From the NCBI GenBank assembly GCA_037447655.1, contig JBBHKE010002967.1:30213-94212 (forward strand): 64,000 nucleotides of DNA, read 5' to 3'. Under the pieces are notes generated by a model that had not been told where the DNA came from, ran no database searches, and saw only the letters and a list, made by a program, of their open reading frames with translations. Source of the DNA: Zygnema cylindricum. Lineage: Eukaryota > Streptophyta > Zygnematophyceae > Zygnematales > Zygnemataceae. A program made the translations under genes and the position numbers. Numbering within the stretch: the first letter of the stretch is position 1; each line of letters begins with the position of its first letter. Shown here piece after piece: positions 56,470-64,000 of the stretch.

Positions 56470-57780
56470 TGATCCACTTGAGGGGTTGGTGATCCGTGAT
56501 CAGAGTGAAATGGACTCCGTATAGGTATGGTCTGAAGTGTTGGATGGCCTATACCGCCGCCAGTAAATCCCTGTGATAGCTGTTGTAATTCCCCTCCGCT
56601 CGGTTATTTCTCCTACTAGCGTAAGCTACCACATATTCGGCCCCAGCATCATCCAATTGGGCTAAAACAGCCCCCAATCCAAACCGGCTCCAATCAGTGT
56701 AAAGGAGGAATGGTCTTTGGTGATCAGGCATTCGGAGCACAAGGTGTTGCTTCAAGGAATCCTTGAGGAACTGGAAGGCAATTTGTTGCTCCTCTGTCCA
56801 CTGCCACTCCTAGTCTTTCCGCAGCAACTGGTTCAGAGGGTGAGCGTGGCTGCTAAATTCAAGGATGAATCTCCGATAATAGTTAGCCAGGCCTAAAAAT
56901 GTGCGGAGTGTAGAGACGTCCTGAGGATGGGGTAGGGCATCAAGGGCTGCAACTTTGACCATATGGGGACCCACTGTCCCGGGTGTAACTTCGTGTCTCA
57001 AGTAAATAATTTTGTGCACCCCCAAAATTCCCTTGCCTGGGTGACATTTCAAGCTCGCTACTTGGAAGAGCTCGGAGTACAATCAGTATGTGCTCCAGGT
57101 GTTCATCGAAGGTCTTTGAGAAGATAATAACATCGTTGATATAATAGCGTGCACAGTCAATCTTCCGGAGTGCCTCGTCCATGGCACGTTGGAATTTGGC
57201 TGGCGCATTCTTTAATCCGAATGGCATGTAGAGCCATTCATACAACCTGGACCATTCCCAAAAAGCTGTCCTTTCCCGGTGCTTTGGCTCCATCGCGATC
57301 TAGTGGAACCCATTCTTCATGTCTAGTGTGGAGTAAATGGTGGCCCCGGCCAGCGAGTCAAAAATCTCTTCCGGGGTAGTCATTCGGTATCGGTCAGGTA
57401 CAGTTGCCGTGTTAAGCATCTGGTAATCTCCACACATCCGAAAGTCTACTGTTTTCCCAGATGAGTCCTTCTTGGGTGGGAGAACGGTTGGAGACGCAAA
57501 TCCATGGAGTCTAGTACTTTCTTGAATCAATCCTGCTTCTACCATAGTTTGTACCTTTGCCGTGATGAACTCTTTTTCCTTGAAACTGACAGGGTACTGC
57601 TTCTGCCAAATAGTAGACGTCTCGTCTATTAAATCTATTCGAAAAGGGGTTCATTTGTAGATGCCTACGTCGGTATCTGACCAAGAGAACACTTGTTTGT
57701 TCTTCTCCAACAGGTCGGAGAGTTGGGCCTTTTGCTGAGGGTCCAACTGCTCTCCTAAGGTCCAATCCATCTTTCCACCG
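56470..57780 (-). pseudogene. gypsy B1 reverse transcriptase and RNase H (broken)
   Basis: RT segments: VEAGLIQESTRLHGFASPTV, KTVDFRMCGDYQMLN, ATIYSTLDMKNGFH, then LYEWLYMPFGLKNAPAKFQR. The catalytic box reads RYYINDVIIF at about 57123-57149, so the first Asp of YxDD is Asn; this enzyme would be dead even without the frame breaks. RNase H follows as RPFLLYTDWSRFGLGAVLA and EYVVAYASRRNNRAEGNYN (56755-56549), then KWVLIMREYDFDIIQRAGEI. Confidence 0.88.
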
Positions 57781-58104
57781 CTGCCCAGGCCTCCAGTGAT
57801 CTACCCTGACGGGAGATATCGAATTCCATCTCTACTTGCGGGTCTACCTCATCTCCTCCCGTTAGAATGCTGCTGCTAACAACTTCCGCTAAGTTATCCC
57901 TTTTCGAGCCTCCGCTCCCCCCCACTGAGGAATCCCTTAATTTCGGTAAAATGTTGGGACTGGAAAATTTTGATGATAAAATCTGTTTTTTTGCCTCCCT
58001 CCCCCCCTCAAGCTGCAAGTGGGCCTGCATCGCTAACAACTTTGGAGCTTGAAGGTAGCGATTCCTTGATTGCGGAGATTGTAGGCTAGAGAAGGCCAGA
58101 GAAC

Positions 58105-59060
58105 GTTTTATCACCCAAGTTATTGTATTTAGATCCATGCTTTGTCCGAGTAGGCTGCACCGTTGGAGGTCTGAAATACCTGGTGCCGCCGTACTGGCAG
58201 GTTGGAATCCCATGGCTTGTTCTCGTTCTTTCACCATTGGTGTTGTCCAAACTCCACTTTTGCTGTCAAATATCATTTCCGCCGCTCCCTTTCGATACGC
58301 ATGGCTGTTGGGGAAGGAAACCAATGTTGGCAGTGCTCGCCGTGGTGCTCTTGGTTGGTTGCACTAGCACAACGGAGGACGATCAGCCTTAGTTATCGGA
58401 GTGGCCATCCGTCCTGGCCCTAAAATTTGTTGTAGGGTAATCTGGGGATCTGTTTGGTGGTTTTGTAAGAGCTGGTTTAGGACTGACTGAGGTATCAAAT
58501 TGGTAAAGTATGCCTGAACTCTGTGAGCCCTCAATCCCAGTTGCGCCGCATTGAAAACAAGTGGAGCTCCCAGAATCTGCTTGACTTTATTCCTGCTATT
58601 TGCGACTTGTTTCCTGTTATCATCTCCTGGGTGGACATTCTCCAAAACGTACCCCACTGGTTGGTCTTGGGACTGTTGCAGCCAGGAAAGTAATTTGATC
58701 ATCTAGAAGAAGGTTCGACTTCCGCTGTCCTGATGTCCCTCGCCTTTCCCGGCCAGAGAGTATCCTTGACATGGCCATCATGCAATCACCAAATCCACGC
58801 GCTCCAGCATAGCAAGATGTGGCTTTAGGATATGGTCTATATTTTGCGGAACACTTCGGTGAGATCTGTAGATGGCGGATACCGGAAGTTGCTGGGGATA
58901 CAATTGGTGGAGTTCTTGTAGTTGGTATTCAGTGACGGCCCGAGCATCCGGTGAAATTTCCACGGCCACATATGACTCCACTTTGTTCCAAGCTTTCAAA
59001 ATAGCTTCGAGGTCCGAGCTAATTCCAGAAAATAGGGATAATATCCGGAGTCCAGAATCC
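58105..59060 (-). pseudogene. gypsy B1 Dnmt3/DRM-like cytosine-5 DNA methyltransferase (broken)
   Basis: Transfers methyl from SAM to cytosine C5. Motif I LRILSLFSGISSDLEA (59015-59045); YVAVEISPDA after it; motif IV WPCQGYSLAGKGEGHQD with the catalytic Cys codon at 58769-58771; motif VI LENVHPGD; motif VIII RAHRVQAYFTNL; C-terminal EREQAMGF and LLGQSMDLNTITWVI (58110-58150). Motif order is unpermuted (I to X), as in animal Dnmt3 and unlike plant DRM, while AHRV-x-AY-x-x-NL resembles both. Damage: TAG before motif I, TGA replacing Gly just before WPC (58778-58780), TAG near 58703, and frame changes. It lies upstream of RT in the same orientation, as part of the element. Confidence 0.85.
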
Positions 59061-59251
59061 TAGATAGATAATGACACCACTTGTCGATTGAATTTTTGAT
59101 TTTTGGGCGGAACTTCCGAAGATTCTAACCGAGGTTCTTTTTCCTTCACAAAAATAGCTGTCAAGGATTTGTCCACTCCTGGACGAAGTTTTGCTATTTG
59201 TAATAATCTGTTATAGTATCCTTCTTCCCACTGCTTGGAAATAGGGAATTG

Positions 59252-59254
59252 CTA
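59252..59254 (-). other. in-frame TAG shared by both methyltransferase gypsy copies
   Basis: The sense strand reads ATA ATA TAG CAA TTC. The same stop and context occur in copy B2 (63874-63876). Frames on both sides encode similar peptide in the two copies, so this may be a read-through stop between gag and pol products, or an inherited mutation. Confidence 0.4.
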
Positions 59255-59316
59255 TATTATCTCTACGATATCGGTGGCGCTGGCGAGCAGTTCCATGGGT
59301 GTGTGAGTGGCATAGA

Positions 59317-60364
59317 TGAAACTCTGAGACCTCCATAAGTCCTCAGAGTGGACAGCTTCCAAGAAGCCTCTAGGATAATCCTGACCCCTTTGTGTTTAAG
59401 CAAAAATAACTGCCACCCTGGCAGACAAAAACTCTGACCAACTTCACCCCTGTGAAGACAAGACTCCCCTGAGTCGATAGCAAAAAGAATCTCTGAATTT
59501 GCTCCCCTGAGCAGTAAGTTATGGAGGGTCAAAGTTGACCTTTTGTACAGAAGCTCTCTGGGAGAGAGGGTCCTATCTTCTAATTTTTCTAAGTCCTATC
59601 TCTCTCACAAACTCTATCTACTGATGTACGGAACCAATCAGAATTGAGTTCCGTACGCAAAAGTACAGCTGCCGGTGTACTTTATGTACGGACATTGTAC
59701 GACATGGCCAAAATGTCGACACATGTCAAATCCGGATTCGGTGCCATAATCTCCGGAGATTCCACAATCCAACAGAATTTCGCCACGTGTCATCCGATGT
59801 GGCGATGGCCACAAACCGCCGAAATTCTCCTCCGCGATCTCGGCGCTAATCTCCGCCGTCCGATTAAATTCGGCTTTAATCGTAGCCGTAATAAATACAT
59901 GCGCGGTATTTGTTTCATTTACGAAACAAATGCGCGGTACTGATTTGTGTCCGTACCGTAAGTCGTACATTATTTATTACTGGATCTATGTATCCCGTAA
60001 TTCATTTCAGTTAAATGATTTATCGCTTGTATACATATTTAAATAAATATCAAACTATATTCTATGTAACACTACTGCTAGACTTAACGGCTAAGGCTAC
60101 CGGCTAATTCCTATCTGCCGGCCGGTAGGTACATGGATCAAATCCTGCCGCCGACACATACCTTTTAAATAAATAATTAAATCCTAACATAAAATTCCCG
60201 TAAACCTCAGGATAGCCAAGGTAGCCATGGCTCTAGCTTCCTCTCCAATTTCTCAGTGACTGCGACAAGTTTGAGAGTTGGAGAGAGAAGTTAGAGATAG
60301 ACTGCCTCGACTTCTATATTTCTTTTCAAACCTAGAAAATACTAATAAACCATTAGTTTCTACA
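59317..60364 (-). repeat. copia-4 3' LTR (1048 bp)
   Basis: TG...CA LTR, visually closer to copia-1's 3' LTR (8451-9499) than to the copia-2 LTRs (for example the CTTTAATCGTAGCCG and GCCGCCGACACATA segments). tRNA-like patch ATGGATCAAATCCTGCC at 60133-60149. Confidence 0.93.
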
Positions 60365-61849
60365 CTCCCCTTATTTTCTAGTCAATCTTTAATTTCAGAC
60401 CACACTTCTCCCTGCAGAAAATTAGCTTAGGGGAAGGCACAGGTTTGGTCATCATATCTGCTACCATCTCACTATCTGGTCTGTACTCTAAACTGATTAT
60501 TTTGTTTTCTACTTTCTCTCTAACAAAGCTGAGTCTGATGTCCATGTGTTTGGCTTTAAAATGGTGTTTAGGATTGGCAGAAATAGCGATTGCTGCCTGA
60601 TTATCACAAAATATTTTCTGCACACCACTCTTAAGGTGACCAAGCTCACCAAGCAAAGACTTGACCCACATCAATTCTTTTACAGCAGAGCAAGAGGCCA
60701 TATACTCAGCCTCCATGGTGGACTGAGCAATAACCTTTTGCTGTTTGCTACTCCAACAGCAAGCCCCATCACCCACATATAATACATATCCAGAAGTACA
60801 TCTCCTCATCGGAGCATCACCATAACTGGCATCACTCCAAGTAGTGATGTCAATATTCTCCCCACCCAAATGCAACCATAGATCTCTAGTTCCTACCAAG
60901 TATCTAAGGACTCTCTTAGCTGCCTCCCAATCCTTCTTAGTGGGAGCATTTAGACTTCTACTCAGCACTCCTACAGCTGCAGCTAAATCCGGCCGGGTAC
61001 AATTCATAAAATAGATTAGACTTCCCACTACTTGCCTGTAAGGAATAGTCTGCATGAACTTCTGTTCATCAGGAGACAATTCCTCGTCTAAGACTATGAC
61101 TCCTTCTTCCTCACTCCCCTCACTTCCCTTCTTCAACTCCATTGGAGTTGTACAACTATTAGCTTTATCCATTTGAAATTTTTCAAGCATGTTTCCTATT
61201 GCTTCCTTTTGAGTCAATCTTATAATTTTCCTTTTTCGGTCTCTCTCTACTTGAATTCCCAAAATATATTTTGCTTCCCCCATATCCTTCATTTCAAATC
61301 TCCCCTTAAGATCGGTTTTCAGTTTATTAATTTTTTCCATTGATTTACTTAAAACAAGCAAATCATCAACATAAATTGCAATAAATATAAAACCTTCCTC
61401 ATCTTCGAAAACATAGATTGAGTGATCTGAGCTGATCCGAATATATCCTAGACCGGTAAGAAACTCATCAAGCTTCTTATTCCACTGTCGGGGCGCCTGT
61501 TTCAAACCATAAAGAGATTTAATCAGCCGGCATACCTTACTCTCCTCTCCTTCTTCCACAAACCCTTCGGGTTGTCGCATGAAGATCTCCTCTTCTAATT
61601 CTCCATGCAAAAAGGCTGTTTTGATGTCCATCTGGTGCACTTCCATGTCTTCCGCCGCTGCTAAACTGAGAAGTATGCGGACGGAGGGAAATCTGACCAC
61701 CGGGGCAAAGGTTTCCTCGTAGTCAATTCCTTCCTTTTGTGTAAATCCCTTTGCCACTAATCTGGCCTTGTAAAGCTCGATTGTGTTATCTGGGTTCAGT
61801 TTCAGTTTGAAAACCCACTTACAACCGATTGGTTTTCGGTTAGGTAGAG
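59317..61849 (-). mobile_element. Ty1/copia element 4, 5'-truncated and joined to gypsy
   Basis: 3' LTR (59317-60364), polypurine tract, and an intact RNase H and RT reading frame up to 61849, where gypsy B2 RT sequence begins abruptly. Gag, protease, integrase and 5' LTR are missing. The left flank is gypsy B1 (ends CATAGA). Confidence 0.92.
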
Positions 61850-61853
61850 CCAT
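60378..61853 (-). CDS. copia-4 reverse transcriptase/RNase H, intact partial frame
   Basis: 491 uninterrupted codons from the RT N-terminal region (PNRKPIGCKWVFKLKLN) through FAPVVRFPSVRILLSLAA, HQMDIKTAFLHGELEEEI, LYGLKQAPRQWN and IAIYVDDLLVLSK to RNase H (TRPDLAAAVGVLSRSLN, WSDASYGDAP, STMEAEYMAS, CDNQAAIAIS, KHMDIRLSFVRE) and the stop before the polypurine tract. All catalytic residues expected for both enzymes are present. It lacks a natural start and its 5' half, so it is not an independent gene. The lack of stops suggests a young or recently copied element compared with copia 1. Confidence 0.9.
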   Translation of the reverse strand: MALPNRKPIGCKWVFKLKLNPDNTIELYKARLVAKGFTQKEGIDYEETFAPVVRFPSVRILLSLAAAEDMEVHQMDIKTAFLHGELEEEIFMRQPEGFVEEGEESKVCRLIKSLYGLKQAPRQWNKKLDEFLTGLGYIRISSDHSIYVFEDEEGFIFIAIYVDDLLVLSKSMEKINKLKTDLKGRFEMKDMGEAKYILGIQVERDRKRKIIRLTQKEAIGNMLEKFQMDKANSCTTPMELKKGSEGSEEEGVIVLDEELSPDEQKFMQTIPYRQVVGSLIYFMNCTRPDLAAAVGVLSRSLNAPTKKDWEAAKRVLRYLVGTRDLWLHLGGENIDITTWSDASYGDAPMRRCTSGYVLYVGDGACCWSSKQQKVIAQSTMEAEYMASCSAVKELMWVKSLLGELGHLKSGVQKIFCDNQAAIAISANPKHHFKAKHMDIRLSFVREKVENKIISLEYRPDSEMVADMMTKPVPSPKLIFCREKCGLKLKID

Positions 61854-62661
61854 TCATACAACCTAGACCCTGCCCAAAAAGCTGTCCTTTCCCGGTGCTT
61901 TGGCTCCATCGCGATCTGGTGGAACCCATTCTTCATGTCTAGTGTGGAGTAAATGGTGGCCCCGGCCAACGAGTCAAAAATCTCTTCTGGGGTAGGCATT
62001 GGGTATCGGTCAGGTACAGTTGACGTGTTAAGCATCCGGTAATCTCCACACATCCGAAAGTCTACCGTTTTCCCAGATGAGTCCTTCTTGGGTGGGAGAA
62101 CGGTTGGAGACGCAAATCCATGGAGTCCGGTACTTTCCTGCACCAATCCTGCTTCTACCAGAGTTTGTACCTTTGCCGTGATGAACTCCTTTTCCTTGAA
62201 ACTGAGAGGGTACTGCTTCTGCCAAACAGTAGACGTCTCGTCTATTAAATCGATTCGGAAAGGGGTTCCTTTGTAGATGCCTACGTCGGTATCTGACCAG
62301 AAGAACACTTGTTTGTTCTTCTCTAACAGGTCGGAGAGCTGGGACTTTTGTTGAGGGTCTAAATGCTCCCCTAAGGTCCAATCCATCTTTCCGGGTTCCA
62401 CCGCTGCCCAGGCCTCCGGGGTCTACCCCTGCGGGAGGTATCGAATTCTATCTCTACCTGCGGGTCTACCTCATCTCCTCCCGTTAGAATGCTGCTGCTA
62501 ACAACTTCCGCTAAGTTATCCCTTTCCGAGCCTCCTCTCCCCCTCACTGAGGAATCCCTTAATTTCGGTGAAATGCTGGGACTGGAAATTTTTGATGATA
62601 AAAATTGTTTTCTTGCCTCCCCCCCCTCCTCAAGCTGCAAGTAGGCCTGCACCGCTAACAA
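61850..62661 (-). pseudogene. gypsy B2 linker and reverse transcriptase N-terminal half
   Basis: The linker is Ser/Gly/Asp-rich (SSSILTGGDEVDPQVEIEFD). The RT N-terminus runs WTLGEHLDPQQKSQLSDLLE, VQESTGLHGFASPTVLPPKK, KTVDFRMCGDYRMLN and ATIYSTLDMKNGFHQIAMEP, and breaks off at RLYEWLY, where copia sequence takes over in a different frame. The 199-codon frame crosses the join and ends shortly after. The YxDD box is missing because of the join. Confidence 0.88.
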
Positions 62662-62729
62662 CTTTGGAGCTTGAAGGTAGCGATTCCTCGATTGCGGAGA
62701 CAGTTAGCTAGAGCTGGCCAGAGAATGTT

Positions 62730-63690
62730 TTATCACCCAAGTTATTGCATTTAGATCCATGCTTTGTCCGAGTAGGCTGCACGGCTGGAGGTCTGAAATA
62801 CCTGGTGCCGCCGTACTGGCAGGTTGGAATCCCATGGCTTGTTCTCATTCTTTCATCGTTGGCGTTGTCCAAACTCCACTTTTGCTGTCAAATATCATTC
62901 CGACAGCTCCCTTTCGATAGGCGTGGCTGTTGGGGAAGGAAACCAATGTTGGCACAGCTCGCCGTGGTGCTCCTGGTTGGTTGCACTAGAAGAACGGAGG
63001 ACGATCAACCTTAGTTACCGGAATGGCCATCCGTCCTGGCCCTAAAATTTGTTGTAGGGTAATCTGGGGATCTGTTCAGTGGTTCTGTAAGAGCTGGTTC
63101 AGGCCTGACTGAGGTATCAAATTCTTCCAGTATGCCCGAACTCTGTGAGCCCTGGATCCTAGTTGCGCCGCATCAAAAACAAGTGGAGCTCCTAGAATCT
63201 GCTTGACTTTATTCCAGCTATTTGCGACTTGTTTCCTTTTATAATCTCCCGGGTGGACATTCTCTAAATCGTACCCCACTGGTTGGCCTTGAAATTGTTG
63301 CAGCCAGGAAAGTAATTTGATCATCTGGAAGAAGGTTTGACTTCTGCTGTCCTGATGTCCCTTGCCTTTCCCGGCTAGAGAGTATCTTTCACATGGCCAT
63401 CCTGCAATCACCAAATCCACGCACTCCAGCATAGCGAGATGTGGCTTCAGGATATGATCTATATTTTGCGGAACACTTCGGTGAGATCTGCAGATGGCGG
63501 ATACCGGAATTTGCTGGGGATACAATTGGTGGAGTTGTTGTAGTCGGTATTCACTGATGGCCCAAGCATCCGGTGAAATTTCCACGGCCACATATGACTC
63601 CACTTTGTGCCCAGCTTTCAAGATAGCTTCGAGGTCCGAGCTAATTCCAGAAAATAGGGATAATATCCGGAGTCCAGAATCTGGGATAGA
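62730..63690 (-). pseudogene. gypsy B2 Dnmt3/DRM-like cytosine-5 DNA methyltransferase (nearly intact)
   Basis: The best copy: one 240-codon frame (63798-63076) covers KEKEPRLESSEVPPKN, motif I LRILSLFSGISSDLEAILKA (63637-63667), VAVEISPDAWA, motif IV DLVIAGWPCERYSLAGKG with catalytic Cys codon 63391-63393, motif VI DLENVHPGD (ENV at 63256-63264) and motif VIII RAHRVRAYWKNL (63130-63150). A stop then replaces the QT seen in copy B1 (QNHQTDPQ). The C-terminal target-end motifs (GVWTTP, EQAMGFQP, LLGQSMDLNAITWVI) follow to about 62730 with two further stops. No separate promoter or terminator is visible, so it is read as part of the retroelement polyprotein. Family placement between Dnmt3 and DRM is by eye. 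Confidence 0.88.
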
Positions 63691-63873
63691 TAATGACACC
63701 ACTTGTCGATTGAATTTTTGATTTTTGGGCGGAACTTCCGAAGATTCCAACCGAGGTTCTTTTTCCTTCACAAAAAAAGTTGCTAAGGATTTGTCCACTT
63801 CCTGCCGAAGTTTTGTTATTTGTAATAATCTGTTCTGGTATCCTTCTTCCCACCGCTTTGAAATAGGGAATTG

Positions 63874-63876
63874 CTA
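63874..63876 (-). other. in-frame TAG upstream of the B2 methyltransferase
   Basis: Matches the TAG at 59252-59254 in copy B1 including flanks (ATA TAG CAA TTC). The upstream frame (ATHTPTELLASATDIADII) and downstream frame (QFPISKRWEEGYQNRLLQI) are both conserved between the copies. Confidence 0.4.
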
Positions 63877-64000
63877 TATTATGTCTGCGATATCGGTGGC
63901 GCTGGCGAGCAGTTCCGTGGGTGTGTGAGTGGCATAGACGGGATAACATCCATTAACGGGAGCATTATCTTTCCCCCTATTCCATAGATCCAGGGGAACC

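Larger units (their letters stand above)
54936..59316 (-). mobile_element. Ty3/gypsy element B1 carrying a cytosine methyltransferase (decayed)
   Basis: Sense order: methyltransferase (about 59060-58105), linker, RT, RNase H, integrase, ending at a copia junction near 54935. The 5' side ends at 59316 where the copia-4 LTR begins; homologous sequence continues uninterrupted in copy B2 at 63933, marking the break. Many stops and frameshifts. Confidence 0.9.
61850..64000 (-). mobile_element. Ty3/gypsy element B2 carrying a cytosine methyltransferase (runs off window)
   Basis: Second copy of the methyltransferase gypsy. Sense order from the window edge: pre-methyltransferase segment, methyltransferase, linker, RT N-terminal half, then the copia-4 junction. 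It extends about 67 bp further upstream than copy B1 before the window ends. Confidence 0.9.

Noticed and set aside
58123-58423. Plus-strand frames over gypsy B1 (and the same at 62745-63045)
   Set aside because: Antisense shadows of the methyltransferase C-terminal region; conserved in both copies only because the element is.
1-64000. CRISPR arrays, rRNA genes, bacterial operons, riboswitches
   Set aside because: No spaced identical repeats, rRNA words or prokaryotic gene layout; introns and LTR elements show a eukaryotic nuclear source.

Overview
The window looks like nuclear DNA of a plant-lineage (streptophyte) eukaryote, most likely a charophyte alga or early land plant with a repeat-rich genome. 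It holds one well-supported host gene, a minus-strand ATG2 (autophagy lipid-transfer protein) with at least 12 exons and clean GT-AG introns. Its conserved segments resemble plant ATG2 in order and wording. Almost everything else is transposable elements. No prokaryotic features, CRISPR arrays or rRNA genes are visible. The charophyte suggestion rests on the ATG2 resemblance, copia elements primed by an internal initiator-tRNA fragment (a trait I recall from Volvox Osser and Drosophila copia), and gypsy elements carrying a cytosine methyltransferase (reported, as I recall, in dinoflagellates and charophytes).

Layout. 1-2.9 kb: GA- and CT-rich low complexity, a G-box cluster and a weak candidate exon. 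3.0-9.7 kb: a TA-flanked MITE hit by a hAT MITE (8-bp target duplication) and by a decayed but structurally complete Ty1/copia element (LTRs, 5-bp target duplication TAAAT). 9.7-18.5 kb: a mosaic of short DNA transposons. At least four families can be delimited by terminal inverted repeats and target duplications, including one MITE inserted into the first two bases of another element. 18.5-21.5 kb: mostly featureless, with a 45-bp minisatellite. 21.5-38.0 kb: ATG2, with MITEs and a large pyrimidine microsatellite in its introns. 38.2-43.2 kb: more MITEs inside a segmental duplication whose two copies differ by insertions. 43.2-64.0 kb: minus-strand LTR retrotransposons. These are a gypsy element with a C-terminal PHD finger, a copia element with long LTRs, and two composite copia/gypsy blocks whose gypsy parts carry a Dnmt3/DRM-like cytosine-5 methyltransferase upstream of reverse transcriptase.

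How it fits together. ATG2 is the only host gene I can defend. The retrotransposons are mostly decayed (internal stops, frameshifts, a mutated YIDD box), but one copia reading frame (491 codons) is intact. The most notable biology is the methyltransferase-bearing gypsy family, present twice with recognisable motifs I, IV, VI, VIII and a terminal LGQS-type motif. Next are the PHD finger on a related gypsy element, and two copia/gypsy junctions with the same polarity (gypsy 5' body, copia 3' end), which suggest template switching during reverse transcription. All splice sites, motif calls and family assignments were read by eye; no database search was possible.
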